Positions 56,584-64,000 of a DNA stretch of 64,000 nucleotides are shown here, one piece after another. Numbering within the stretch: position 1 is the stretch's first letter; each line of letters begins with the position of its first letter. The notes below the pieces were generated by a model that was not told the origin of the DNA, did not search any database, and saw nothing but the letters and a program-made list of their open reading frames with translations. The translations under genes were made by a program, and so were the position numbers. The stretch is from Acinetobacter terrae (GTDB lineage Bacteria; Pseudomonadota; Gammaproteobacteria; Pseudomonadales; Moraxellaceae): assembly GCF_013004375.1 (NCBI RefSeq), contig NZ_JABERI010000002.1, forward strand, positions 62,001 to 126,000, written 5' to 3'.

Positions 56584-58044
56584 GTGAAACTCGAACCCAT
56601 CGACCCACAGAAATTTACTGATTACGAAGCTTATTCGGAAAAGAAGCGAACTCGCTCGGACCGCTTTTTTGACAAGATCAAGCCACGTTCTGCTGCAATG
56701 CGTACCACAGTGCTCGTGTTATTCATTGTATTCTTCAGTTTATTTATGTCGTTATGGTTCTTTTGGCGCACCCTATATCTTCCAGAAATTCAGCAACACG
56801 CCCGCTATTTAGGGGTTGAACTAGAAATTATCAACAATCCTGATTTACGTATTTTTCATAATGATGCCGAAGTGGATGTCGACACCTGGCTCAAAAACCG
56901 TGTTGGAATTGAATACATTACCGATCCCAAAGACTACCCAAGTGTTCGTGACAAAGTCATTGCCGAGTTTTTTACCAATCAAATTGAAAAAAAGCTGGCC
57001 AAAGAACTGAAAGTTGAAGATGTGACAGTTTATTTCCAATTTAAACCGAGTCCGCGTATTTGGATTCAAACACCGGAAATGAATGGTCATTGGGTACGTG
57101 AACCCTTAAAAACTTATGCCAATTATAGTCCTGAACTGGTCTTTGGGTGGTTACTCGGTGTGCCCCTTATTGCCGCTGCCATCATTTTGACCCTTGTTCG
57201 CCAGTTAAATCGTCCCTTACGTCGTCTACAAAATGCGGCAAATAACTATAGTAAAACCGGTTCTGCACCTTATCTGGAAACTAATCATGGCCCTCAAGAA
57301 ATTCGCGAAGTAAACCAAGCCTTTAATCATATGATTTATACGCTGGATCAGGCTGAACGTGACCGCCGTATTATGCTGGCAGGAATTTCACATGACTTGC
57401 GTACCCCATTGACCCGGATTCGTTTAAGCGCCGAAATGATGCCCGATGAAGACTTTCTTAAAGAAGGCTTGATTTATGATGTCGAAGATATGGATGCGAT
57501 TCTTGATCAGTTCATCTCATACATGCGAGATGGCTCAGATGAGGAGCTGCAAGACACTGACATTAATATGCTATTACAGGAATTAGTGATCCAGTTCAAA
57601 CCATTAGATATCCGTTTTAAAGTCCAAGATGTTCCGGTCATTCAGGCACGTAGCCAGTCTTTAAAACGAATGATTGGCAATTTAATCAATAATTCGAAAC
57701 GCTATGGTGCTGAACCCATCGAATTATCCGCGAAAGTTGAAAATGACCATATTTTTATTACCGTCGCAGACAATGGTGAAGGCATTCCGGAAGATCAAAT
57801 TGAAGACTTGATGCAACCCTTTGTTCGAGGCAATGAAGCGCGTACGGTACAAGGCAGTGGTTTGGGTTTAGCCATTGTGAAACGTATTGTCGACATGCAT
57901 CAAGGGCAACTTACGATTCACAATCGCCCTCAAGGTGGTTTAGAAGTACTTATTTGTTTACCTATACTTCACGATGAAATTGAGGAAGATGTACCCCACA
58001 GTGCCTTAGGAAAAATTAAACAAACATTCAGTGGGCATTTTTAA
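56584..58044 (+). CDS. envZ: EnvZ sensor histidine kinase
   Basis: A 486-residue sensor kinase. Two membrane segments (about 40-62 and 183-205) flank a periplasmic domain of about 120 residues. A HAMP region and dimerisation domain follow with the phospho-acceptor His270 in GISHDLRTPLTRIR. The ATPase domain has NLINNSKRYG (N box), DNGEGIP (G1) and GSGLGLAIV (G2). The start is GTG 56584 after AGGAAGC. It would phosphorylate and dephosphorylate OmpR. The separation from ompR by a structured gap differs from the overlapping E. coli genes. Confidence 0.93.
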   Translation: MKLEPIDPQKFTDYEAYSEKKRTRSDRFFDKIKPRSAAMRTTVLVLFIVFFSLFMSLWFFWRTLYLPEIQQHARYLGVELEIINNPDLRIFHNDAEVDVDTWLKNRVGIEYITDPKDYPSVRDKVIAEFFTNQIEKKLAKELKVEDVTVYFQFKPSPRIWIQTPEMNGHWVREPLKTYANYSPELVFGWLLGVPLIAAAIILTLVRQLNRPLRRLQNAANNYSKTGSAPYLETNHGPQEIREVNQAFNHMIYTLDQAERDRRIMLAGISHDLRTPLTRIRLSAEMMPDEDFLKEGLIYDVEDMDAILDQFISYMRDGSDEELQDTDINMLLQELVIQFKPLDIRFKVQDVPVIQARSQSLKRMIGNLINNSKRYGAEPIELSAKVENDHIFITVADNGEGIPEDQIEDLMQPFVRGNEARTVQGSGLGLAIVKRIVDMHQGQLTIHNRPQGGLEVLICLPILHDEIEEDVPHSALGKIKQTFSGHF

Positions 58045-58249
58045 GGTCTGATTAATTAATGAACAAACAGTTTTGCTTAACTATTAGACCATTGTTTTTT
58101 ACATCATTAAAATCAACACATTAAAAACCATAAAAAATCGTTATACCCACATTTTTTCAAAAAATTAGACCTTAGCCTAACAGGCATGCACAATTCCTTT
58201 TTAGGGCGGTACAATCCGTCTAGTTTTGAACAAGAATTGAGCGTAAACC

Positions 58250-59767
58250 ATGTCTTTAGATCGTATTCGTTTAGCGTCACTTCATGACAAAGTCATGAGC
58301 GCAGAACAAGCTGCTACTTTTATCCAAGATGGTATGACTGTAGGTATGAGTGGATTTACTCGTGCAGGTGAGGCAAAAGCTGTTCCTTTAGCACTTGTAA
58401 AACAAGCTCACAGTAATCCTTTGAAAATTACTTTAATTACTGGCGCCAGTCTTGGTAACGACTTAGATAAAAAATTAACTGAAGCTGGTGTTCTTGCTCG
58501 CCGTTTACCTTTCCAAGTAGATAACACTTTACGTAAAGCCATCAACAAAGGCGAAGTAATGTTCATTGATCAGCATTTGTCTGAAACCGTTGAACAAATG
58601 CGTAACCTTCAGCTTAAAAAACCGGATATTGCAATCATTGAAGCAGTTGCGATTACTGAAGATGGCGGCATTATTCCAACCACGTCTGTGGGTAACTCTG
58701 CAAGCTTTGCCATTTTTGCTGAAAAAGTAATTATCGAAATTAACACCAATTTAAGCCCTGCTTTTGAAGGCTTACACGATATTTATATCCCGACTTATCG
58801 TCCAACACGTCAAGCAATTCCATTGACTCAAGTCGATGAACGTATTGGTACGCATGCGATCAATATCGATCCATCTAAAATTGCAGGGATCGTATTTAAC
58901 AACGAATACCACGATTCTCCATCAACTGTGACTGAGCCAGATGATGAAACTCAAGGAATTGCAAACCACTTGATCAATTTCTTTGAACAAGAAGTTGCTG
59001 AAGGTCGTTTACCTAAAGATCTTGGCCCATTACAAGCAGGTATTGGTTCTATTGCCAATGCCGTATTGACCGGTCTTAAAGAATCTAACTTTGAAGATTT
59101 GGTGATGTATTCAGAAGTACTACAAGACTGTACTTTCGAATTGATCGATGCAGGTAAAATGAAGTTTGCATCAGGTTCTTCAATTACTCTTTCTGCTAAA
59201 TATGGCGAAAAAGTATTTAACAACCTTGAAGCATACAAAGACAAACTTGTACTTCGTCCACAAGAAATTTCAAACCACCCTGAATTGGTTCGTCGTTTAG
59301 GGATTATCGGCATCAACACTGCGCTCGAGTTTGATATTTACGGTAACGTAAACTCAACTCACGTTTGCGGTACTAAAATGATGAACGGTATCGGTGGTTC
59401 AGGTGACTTCGCACGTAATGCTCACTTGGCTATTTTTGTGACCAAGTCGATTGCAAAAGGTGGCGACATCTCTTCAATCGTGCCAATGGCGTCACACGTA
59501 GACCATTCTGAACATGATGTTGATATTCTTGTGACTGAACAAGGTCTAGCAGACTTACGCGGTTTAGCGCCACGTGAACGTGCTCGTGCAATCATCGACA
59601 ACTGTGCTCACCCAATGTACCGTGATGCATTGAACGATTACTTTGACCGTTCATGTGCAAAAGGCGGCCATACTCCTCACCTTCTTCGTGAAGCGCTTTC
59701 ATGGCACGCTAACTTTGAAGAAACTGGTCATATGCTTGCAGCTCAACCAGAAGCTAAAATTGCTTAA
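58250..59767 (+). CDS. Acetyl-CoA hydrolase / succinyl-CoA:acetate CoA-transferase family
   Basis: A 505-residue class I CoA-transferase (Cat1/AarC-like). Features are GMTVGMSGFTRAGEAKAVP (about 29-47), TTSVGNSASFAIFAEKVIIE, PLQAGIGSIANAV, the catalytic Glu in MYSEVLQDC (about 290) and the Gly-rich MNGIGGSGDFARNAHL typical of succinyl-CoA:acetate CoA-transferases. It would move CoA between acetate and succinyl- or propionyl-CoA. Substrate choice (AarC, ScpC or acetyl-CoA hydrolase) cannot be settled by eye. It is monocistronic with a strong terminator. Confidence 0.88.
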   Translation: MSLDRIRLASLHDKVMSAEQAATFIQDGMTVGMSGFTRAGEAKAVPLALVKQAHSNPLKITLITGASLGNDLDKKLTEAGVLARRLPFQVDNTLRKAINKGEVMFIDQHLSETVEQMRNLQLKKPDIAIIEAVAITEDGGIIPTTSVGNSASFAIFAEKVIIEINTNLSPAFEGLHDIYIPTYRPTRQAIPLTQVDERIGTHAINIDPSKIAGIVFNNEYHDSPSTVTEPDDETQGIANHLINFFEQEVAEGRLPKDLGPLQAGIGSIANAVLTGLKESNFEDLVMYSEVLQDCTFELIDAGKMKFASGSSITLSAKYGEKVFNNLEAYKDKLVLRPQEISNHPELVRRLGIIGINTALEFDIYGNVNSTHVCGTKMMNGIGGSGDFARNAHLAIFVTKSIAKGGDISSIVPMASHVDHSEHDVDILVTEQGLADLRGLAPRERARAIIDNCAHPMYRDALNDYFDRSCAKGGHTPHLLREALSWHANFEETGHMLAAQPEAKIA

Positions 59768-59780
59768 TTGAATGCATTAT

Positions 59781-59807
59781 AAAAAACGCCCCGAGGGGCG
59801 TTTTTTT
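59781..59807 (+). terminator. Terminator of the CoA-transferase gene
   Basis: AAAAAACGCCCC pairs with GGGGCGTTTTTTT across a 2-base loop, 14 bases after the stop. Confidence 0.9.
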
Positions 59808-59818
59808 ATGAGCACGTT

Positions 59819-60189
59819 TTAATCAAATTTAATCTGATCAGCGATCGCATTACCCATCTCTCTGAGACCATTAATGGTTAATGAAAACTCAAGGATTCCT
59901 ATACTCACAACATCACGATTGATCTGAAAAACTGTAGCCCCCGTTCATTAGTATAAAATATATTGCTGAGCTGATTTAAATCTCCACTGATTTCTCGATC
60001 AACCCATTGATTCAAGACTTCAATTGTTTTATATCCATATAAACGATGCGGATCCGTCGCAGTCTGTATTGAGTCGTCTTGACCTGCTTGTTATCTTTTA
60101 GACAGATCAAAGACGTGGTTTGCCTTTTTTGTGATTTCGGCAAAACGTTTATACATTGCTGCTGAACAGGCAGGTTTATAATTTGGAGT
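59819..60189 (-). pseudogene. Decayed gene of unknown function
   Basis: On the minus strand one frame reads MYKRFAEITKKANHVFDLSKR (ATG 60156), a TAA, then QAGQDDSIQTATDPHRLYGY, KTIEVLNQWVDREISGDLNQ and IFYTNERGLQFF. A shift of one base continues as INRDVVSIGILEFSLTINGL, then REMGNAIADQIKFD and a stop at 59819-59821. Coding-like sequence across one stop and one frameshift shows a recently inactivated gene; the missing N-terminal part is not found upstream. I do not recognise the family. The remainder of 59808-60257 holds nothing else clear. Confidence 0.6.
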
Positions 60190-60257
60190 TCATTGGCATC
60201 TATTTTGAAATATTAAATTTAATCCTGATCTATTCGGGATGAATACAAACTCAAATG

Positions 60258-61007
60258 CTATAAACGCTGTTCAACTGCTTTTCGATTTTGCTTTTTAATT
60301 TTTTCCATTTCTGCATTTAACTGCAACACTTCCTGATACAAGGCATTAAATTGCTTTAAGGGCTTATCCTCATAAAACATAAAGGTTTTGTTCTTTTTCT
60401 GCCATTTATTATTTTTCAGAATTTCAAACAAAGCATCAGCTTTAGTTAACATTTGCAATTCCAAAGCAAATAAAGCATGGGTTTTATCACTGTCACGACT
60501 TTCGCGTAAGCTATCCGTTAATTGATGCCGCAGATTGGCTTTAATGGATAAATGTTTGGCTCTTGCCAAGGTATCTTCTTCACGTTGCTGGGTTTGTTGT
60601 TGATACTGGGAAGTAAGTAGATGTGCCTGTTTCAGCATCTGTTCCGTTTCTACATACTTCTGTTTACGGTCTTGATCTAAGCGGTCGATATTTAAAAACT
60701 CATCCCAATGGATTGCTTTAAGCGCTCGTAAATATTCATTTCTGGCTTCAGCATTTTGAATCATCTGACTCAGGACAAAGTCCGCCATCACTTTATAATC
60801 GCCTTGTAAACGGTTATCTGACACATTGATATCAATCGGTTCAGACCAGTCTTGGGCTTGCTCATAAATGAGTTCTGCTTTTTCATACAATACAGTTTGG
60901 TAGGTCTTGAGTTGGCTCAAGTCATTTTGTTGTACCGAATATTGATAAAACATCCAGCCAAATACGGCACATGTCGCCAATCCTAAGATGAGAAAAATCC
61001 TTGGCAT
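60258..61007 (-). CDS. Membrane-anchored coiled-coil protein of unknown function
   Basis: A 249-residue protein with an N-terminal membrane segment (about 4-22) and an otherwise long helical, Gln/Lys/Glu-rich body with coiled-coil stretches at about 110-165 and 215-249. No Cys or catalytic motif is seen in the body. The N-terminus is probably an uncleaved anchor, with the helices in the periplasm. I do not recognise a family. A decayed gene lies downstream. Confidence 0.65.
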   Translation of the reverse strand: MPRIFLILGLATCAVFGWMFYQYSVQQNDLSQLKTYQTVLYEKAELIYEQAQDWSEPIDINVSDNRLQGDYKVMADFVLSQMIQNAEARNEYLRALKAIHWDEFLNIDRLDQDRKQKYVETEQMLKQAHLLTSQYQQQTQQREEDTLARAKHLSIKANLRHQLTDSLRESRDSDKTHALFALELQMLTKADALFEILKNNKWQKKNKTFMFYEDKPLKQFNALYQEVLQLNAEMEKIKKQNRKAVEQRL

Positions 61008-61187
61008 GCGAAACTCCCCTCTACTGACTTTTCAATAGCATAACCCGATTCAGAACTATGCTGGTTATTTATTCAGCTAAAACATATCAAGTTTTTCTAG
61101 CACGATGCAGTTTTAATTCAATTTTCATGCTTTAAATTTCTATCCGAACCCCCATCAATATAGGCAATAAAAGATTCGAGATTTCTC

Positions 61188-61889
61188 ATGCGCGTAGATA
61201 TTTGGTCAGATGTGGTTTGCCCATTTTGTTATATTGGTAAAAAACGTCTTGAAGCTGCTGCTGAACAAGCCGGTTTAGAACTTGAAGTTCATTGGCATAG
61301 TTATGAACTTGATCCAGAAGCGCCAGTCCGTCAGGAAGTTTCAAACTCTGAACGTCTTGCACAAAAATATGGACGCACCGTTGCAGACGTTGAAGAGATG
61401 CAACGTAATATTGCCGCTATGGCAGCTGAAGAAGGCATCCAATTCAATTGGGAAAATGCCAACTCGGGTAACACCTTTAATGCACATCGCATTATTCACC
61501 TAGCTCAAAGTAAAGGCTTGGGTTCAGAAGCCAAAGAAGCATTTTTCTACAGTTATATGACTCAAGGTTTACCAATTGGCGAACGTGAAACGATTGAAGA
61601 CGTTGCTGCACGAATTGGCTTAAATCCAGTTGAAGTGGAGGATGTTTTAAATTCAGAAGAATATGCAGACTTTGTCAAATTTGATGAAGATGTGGCACGA
61701 GATCAATTAAAAGTGACCGGCGTACCGTTCTTTGTCTTTGATCAACGCATTGCATTAGCTGGCGCACAACCGCGTGAAGTATTTTTACAAGTCTTTGCAA
61801 AGGCTTTAGAAGCACCGCAACCAGCGAATATTAAAGCTGAAGATGCGGCGATCTGTAAAGATGACCTCTGTGAGGTTCCAGAGAAATAA
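61188..61889 (+). CDS. FrnE-like DsbA-family oxidoreductase
   Basis: A 233-residue thioredoxin-fold protein. DIWSDVVCPFCYIGKKRLE gives the active-site CPFC (Cys11, Cys14) of the FrnE/2-hydroxychromene isomerase branch. The helical insert contains NSGNTFNAHRIIHLA, and the cis-Pro loop is TGVPFFVFDQRIALAGAQP. There is no signal peptide, so it is cytoplasmic, unlike true DsbA. A further Cys pair lies near the C-terminus (ICKDDLCEV), as in FrnE proteins. It is probably a disulfide reductase or isomerase in oxidative stress; the substrate is unknown. Confidence 0.9.
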   Translation: MRVDIWSDVVCPFCYIGKKRLEAAAEQAGLELEVHWHSYELDPEAPVRQEVSNSERLAQKYGRTVADVEEMQRNIAAMAAEEGIQFNWENANSGNTFNAHRIIHLAQSKGLGSEAKEAFFYSYMTQGLPIGERETIEDVAARIGLNPVEVEDVLNSEEYADFVKFDEDVARDQLKVTGVPFFVFDQRIALAGAQPREVFLQVFAKALEAPQPANIKAEDAAICKDDLCEVPEK

Positions 61890-61933
61890 TTCTATTTCAT
61901 TATTAATGACATAGATTTACTGCAACTGGTCAT

Positions 61934-61962
61934 AAAAAATCCCCGAATCAGGGGATTTTTTT
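61934..61962. terminator. Bidirectional terminator between the FrnE-like gene and dodecin
   Basis: AAAAAATCCCC pairs with GGGGATTTTTTT across a 5-base loop. Confidence 0.85.
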
Positions 61963-61980
61963 ATTTTACAATTCATCAAT

Positions 61981-62181
61981 CTAGTCGACCAAGAAACTAA
62001 TTTTTAAATTCACGCGATACTCAGTAATTTTATTGTCCTTAATCACTACTTTTTGCTCATTGATCCATGCACCTTGCACATTTTTTATTGTTTCCGTTAC
62101 TTTGTGAATGCCGGTTTGAATTGCATCTTCAAAACTTTTATTACTGCTTGAATTAACCTCAACTACTTTTGCAATAGCCAT
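61981..62181 (-). CDS. Dodecin (flavin-binding protein)
   Basis: A 66-residue protein matching dodecins: KVVEVNSSSNKSFEDAIQTG, the flavin-stacking Trp in VQGAWINEQKVVI, and the end YRVNLKISFLVD. Dodecins assemble as dodecamers that store FMN or riboflavin and quench it. The start ATG 62181 follows GAGG. It is monocistronic. The 240 bases upstream, to 62422, hold its promoter and that of the divergent gene. Confidence 0.93.
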   Translation of the reverse strand: MAIAKVVEVNSSSNKSFEDAIQTGIHKVTETIKNVQGAWINEQKVVIKDNKITEYRVNLKISFLVD

Positions 62182-62422
62182 TGTTTAAACCTCAAATTTT
62201 ATTCTTGTGAGGTCTGATCATAGGGTATTTTTTAAACAAAAATCCTTGTTTTAACATTACACCGCAAAAACTTACACGTAAGACACAATATCGCTGCCTC
62301 CTATTTACCTCTTACAAAACACAACTTATATATACAAGGCTTTGACACAATCAGATGCACAATTCGCTAGGCTGATATGCGGAACATTTAAGTTCTGAAT
62401 CATGAAACTTAAAGAGGTAAAT

Positions 62423-62650
62423 ATGAACACTGAAACTCAAGATGCTGCTGTTGATTCTACCCCTAGACAGCGCTCAAACATCAAATCACCTTTTTCTCCT
62501 ACGGTCACAGGTGCATTAATTGGTGCTGTTGCGGGTAGTGTATTACCTGTTTTTGGTACCGTGAGTGGCGCTATTATTGGTGGTATTTCTGGTAAAGTTT
62601 ACGAGAAAAAATGCAAAAGCAAGTGCCAAAGTAAATGTCATAAAAATTGA
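62423..62650 (+). CDS. Small glycine-zipper membrane protein with Cys/Lys tail
   Basis: A 75-residue protein. ATG 62423 follows AGAGG, and an ATG at 62402 is less likely. A hydrophobic glycine-zipper segment (TGALIGAVAGSVLPVFGTVS, then GAIIGGISG, about 29-58) suggests insertion in a membrane. The C-terminal CKSKCQSKCHKN has three evenly spaced Cys in a basic context and may bind metal. I know of no function. Confidence 0.6.
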   Translation: MNTETQDAAVDSTPRQRSNIKSPFSPTVTGALIGAVAGSVLPVFGTVSGAIIGGISGKVYEKKCKSKCQSKCHKN

Positions 62651-62884
62651 TAATTTTTTATATTTCTAAATAACTTAAGACAGATTGTTAAAACACAATC
62701 TGTCTTAGAGTAAAAACTCTAAACATATGATTTATATAATAATTTAAACTTACCATTCATCTTTTTTTCACCCTTTAGCACTTACTTAATCTGATCATTA
62801 TTTGATATTATTTACATGAAATTTGTTTTATTTCTCTCCCTTGCCCATCTTTCTTGGGCATCCTTTCACCTAAAGGAAATGATC

Positions 62885-63070
62885 ATGAACGCTATTAAAT
62901 CTTTTTTGGCTATCGCTGTTGTGGCTTTTTCTGCAAATGTATCTGCTCAAATTGTTTTTGTTCCAGATTTTCCTGTTAAAAAAGCAGTTACAACTGTAAA
63001 AGCCGACCAAAAAGTATCGGCTTTGGAAGCTGTAACTCAAGATAAAGCTGCCTGTGAAAAAGTAGCCTAA
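62885..63070 (+). CDS. Small exported protein
   Basis: A 61-residue protein with a signal peptide cleaved after VSAQ or near it (about residue 20). ATG 62885 is preferred because AAAGGA lies 7 bases upstream; an ATG four bases closer to that site is too near. The mature part is about 40 residues with one Cys near the end (KAACEKVA). It is an Acinetobacter-type small periplasmic protein of unknown role with a strong terminator. Confidence 0.6.
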   Translation: MNAIKSFLAIAVVAFSANVSAQIVFVPDFPVKKAVTTVKADQKVSALEAVTQDKAACEKVA

Positions 63071-63417
63071 TAAGTTACCTTATTCCATTAAAAAAACAGA
63101 CTGATCTAACTCAGTCTGTTTTTTATGGTGAAAAAATCATTTTATTTACTCTCATCCTATTCAGGATTGACACAAGATTTTAACTATAAATTAATATATT
63201 TATTTTTAATATGATGAAAAATTAAACGATAAATCACGATCTATTTTCCAACTCTAGCCTCAAAAAATTTGAATGTTTTTTATCTAAAATCTACATTTTT
63301 TGCTCTTTATGTCTATAAATGCTCAAAACATGACAATATTTCTTCATGCTTTTTCTTTTTAAATCCATATAATCAAAGCATTAAATTAGTAATTTCATTG
63401 AATGAAACCATTTTCTT
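63071..63417. other. Intergenic region with terminator
   Basis: After the terminator at 63087-63122, about 295 very AT-rich bases lead to the next gene. No operator or RNA gene is clear. Confidence 0.35.
63087..63122 (+). terminator. Terminator of the small exported protein gene
   Basis: AAAACAGACTGA pairs with TCAGTCTGTTTT across a 6-base loop, followed by T-rich sequence. Confidence 0.85.
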
Positions 63418-63597
63418 ATGCAAGAACTTCAAGCGCTGATTCAAGGTAAAATTCCCCCACAAACAATCAACATAGATCGTTTGATTTTGCTGGCTGAACA
63501 ACACCCCAAACCCACGTCTGCAGAATATAAATTACTTGAACTTGCTATTAATATTGTATTGGCAAGTTATCTAGAAAAAGCACAAAAACATCTCTAG
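63418..63597 (+). CDS. Small 59-aa protein of unknown function
   Basis: A 59-codon frame from ATG 63418 to TAG 63597: MQELQALIQGKIPPQTINID, then a helical Leu/Ala-rich body ending YLEKAQKHL. No Shine-Dalgarno is obvious, but codon use is normal and the next gene starts 10 bases after the stop with AGAGG overlapping its end, so a two-gene operon is likely. The function is unknown. Confidence 0.55.
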   Translation: MQELQALIQGKIPPQTINIDRLILLAEQHPKPTSAEYKLLELAINIVLASYLEKAQKHL

Positions 63598-63607
63598 AGG
63601 TCAGTTT

Positions 63608-64000
63608 ATGAATGCCTTAGAAAAAGCGCTGCTGATTAAAGAATTACATCATTTGCTAGATGATTTGGAACATCGCTCTTTATCTTTTTTTGAAATTGCA
63701 AAATCAAAATCACGTTTAATCGAAATTTTTCGCTTATGTGATGAACCGATTTTTAAAAAACAAATTTTGAAATTTAAGTCCCAAACTCAACCTGAGAAAG
63801 CCGCAACAGATTTCGCTGATCACACGCTATTTAAACTTTCTTATCGTGGTCTTTTTCGACAGGATCGTGATTTACAGCAGGCGCTATACAAAAATGCTGA
63901 ATCAGGTTGGGCCATTTTGTATCGCCCTGCACAAGGTTGGCAAATCTGGTTAATTCCAGCTCCAAACCGCAGCGCATTGATCAGTAATTGGGGGAATCTA
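63608..64000 (+). CDS. Unknown protein, truncated by the window edge
   Basis: An open frame from ATG 63608 (AGAGG upstream) runs off the right edge after 131 codons. It begins MNALEKALLIKELHHLLDDL, has a basic middle (EIAKSKSRLIEIFRLC), and contains Trp-rich strands (GWAILYRPAQGWQIWLIPAP) near the edge. There is no signal peptide. I do not recognise it. It is co-oriented and closely spaced with the preceding 59-aa gene. Confidence 0.55.
   Translation, partial: MNALEKALLIKELHHLLDDLEHRSLSFFEIAKSKSRLIEIFRLCDEPIFKKQILKFKSQTQPEKAATDFADHTLFKLSYRGLFRQDRDLQQALYKNAESGWAILYRPAQGWQIWLIPAPNRSALISNWGNL

Noticed and set aside
56400-56600. Minus-strand gene in the ompR-envZ gap
   Set aside because: The frame covers the inverted repeats, lacks a ribosome-binding site and runs antisense into the envZ start.
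62674-62708. Stem-loop AAGACAGATTGT/ACAATCTGTCTT as a terminator
   Set aside because: The stem is good but no T-run follows on either strand, so it was not called as a terminator.

Overview
The window reads as a chromosomal segment of an Acinetobacter species. The genome is AT-rich, with gltX followed by tRNA-Ala and tRNA-Glu, a partial division cluster rsmH-ftsL-ftsI-murE-murF-mraY, pilMNOPQ-aroK-aroB upstream of gltBD, an Acr1-type fatty acyl-CoA reductase, and an O-acetylhomoserine sulfhydrylase. No rRNA, CRISPR array or prophage is visible.

The left 13 kb is the accessory part. A resident type IV pilin gene on the minus strand is cut in two. Its sigma54 promoter and first 35 bases lie at 12964-13190, and the rest of the coding sequence lies at 818-1277. 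Joining 12998..12964 to 1277..818 restores an exact 495-base, 164-codon reading frame, so an 11,686-base element (1278-12963) has inserted precisely at the codons for the conserved Ile-Glu-Leu-Met of the pilin N-terminus. The element carries three overlapping tyrosine-recombinase genes and a small coiled-coil gene (4469-10244), inverted and subterminal repeats at both ends, and a complete replacement pilin with its own sigma54 promoter (2053-2505). Next to that pilin is a Wzy/TfpO-like pilin O-oligosaccharyltransferase (2516-3784). The resident pilin has a different accessory gene, a TfpZ-like membrane protein at the left edge of the window. The element therefore appears to switch the host from one pilin/accessory type to another. 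Further cargo includes a HEPN-like pseudogene, an Xre regulator with two matching operators, small unknown genes and gene remnants.

From 13.2 to 43 kb the genes are conserved housekeeping functions. These are lemA with two TPM-domain genes, the gltBD glutamate synthase, a SPOR-like protein, aroB-aroK, pilQPONM (the pilus alignment and secretin complex that would serve either pilin), PBP1a divergent from pilM, an RlmA-like methyltransferase, the mraY-to-rsmH cell wall/division block, and two tandem sulfate-binding proteins.

From 43 to 64 kb come a small exported protein, gltX, two tRNAs with a visible promoter, a zinc-ribbon membrane protein, a CzcD-type exporter and a Sel1-repeat protein with a recent internal duplication. 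They are followed by ettA, metY, acr1, tex, ompR-envZ separated by a structured 262-base gap, a CoA-transferase, a decayed gene, a FrnE-like DsbA-family protein, dodecin, and several small Acinetobacter-type proteins. The window ends inside an unrecognised gene.
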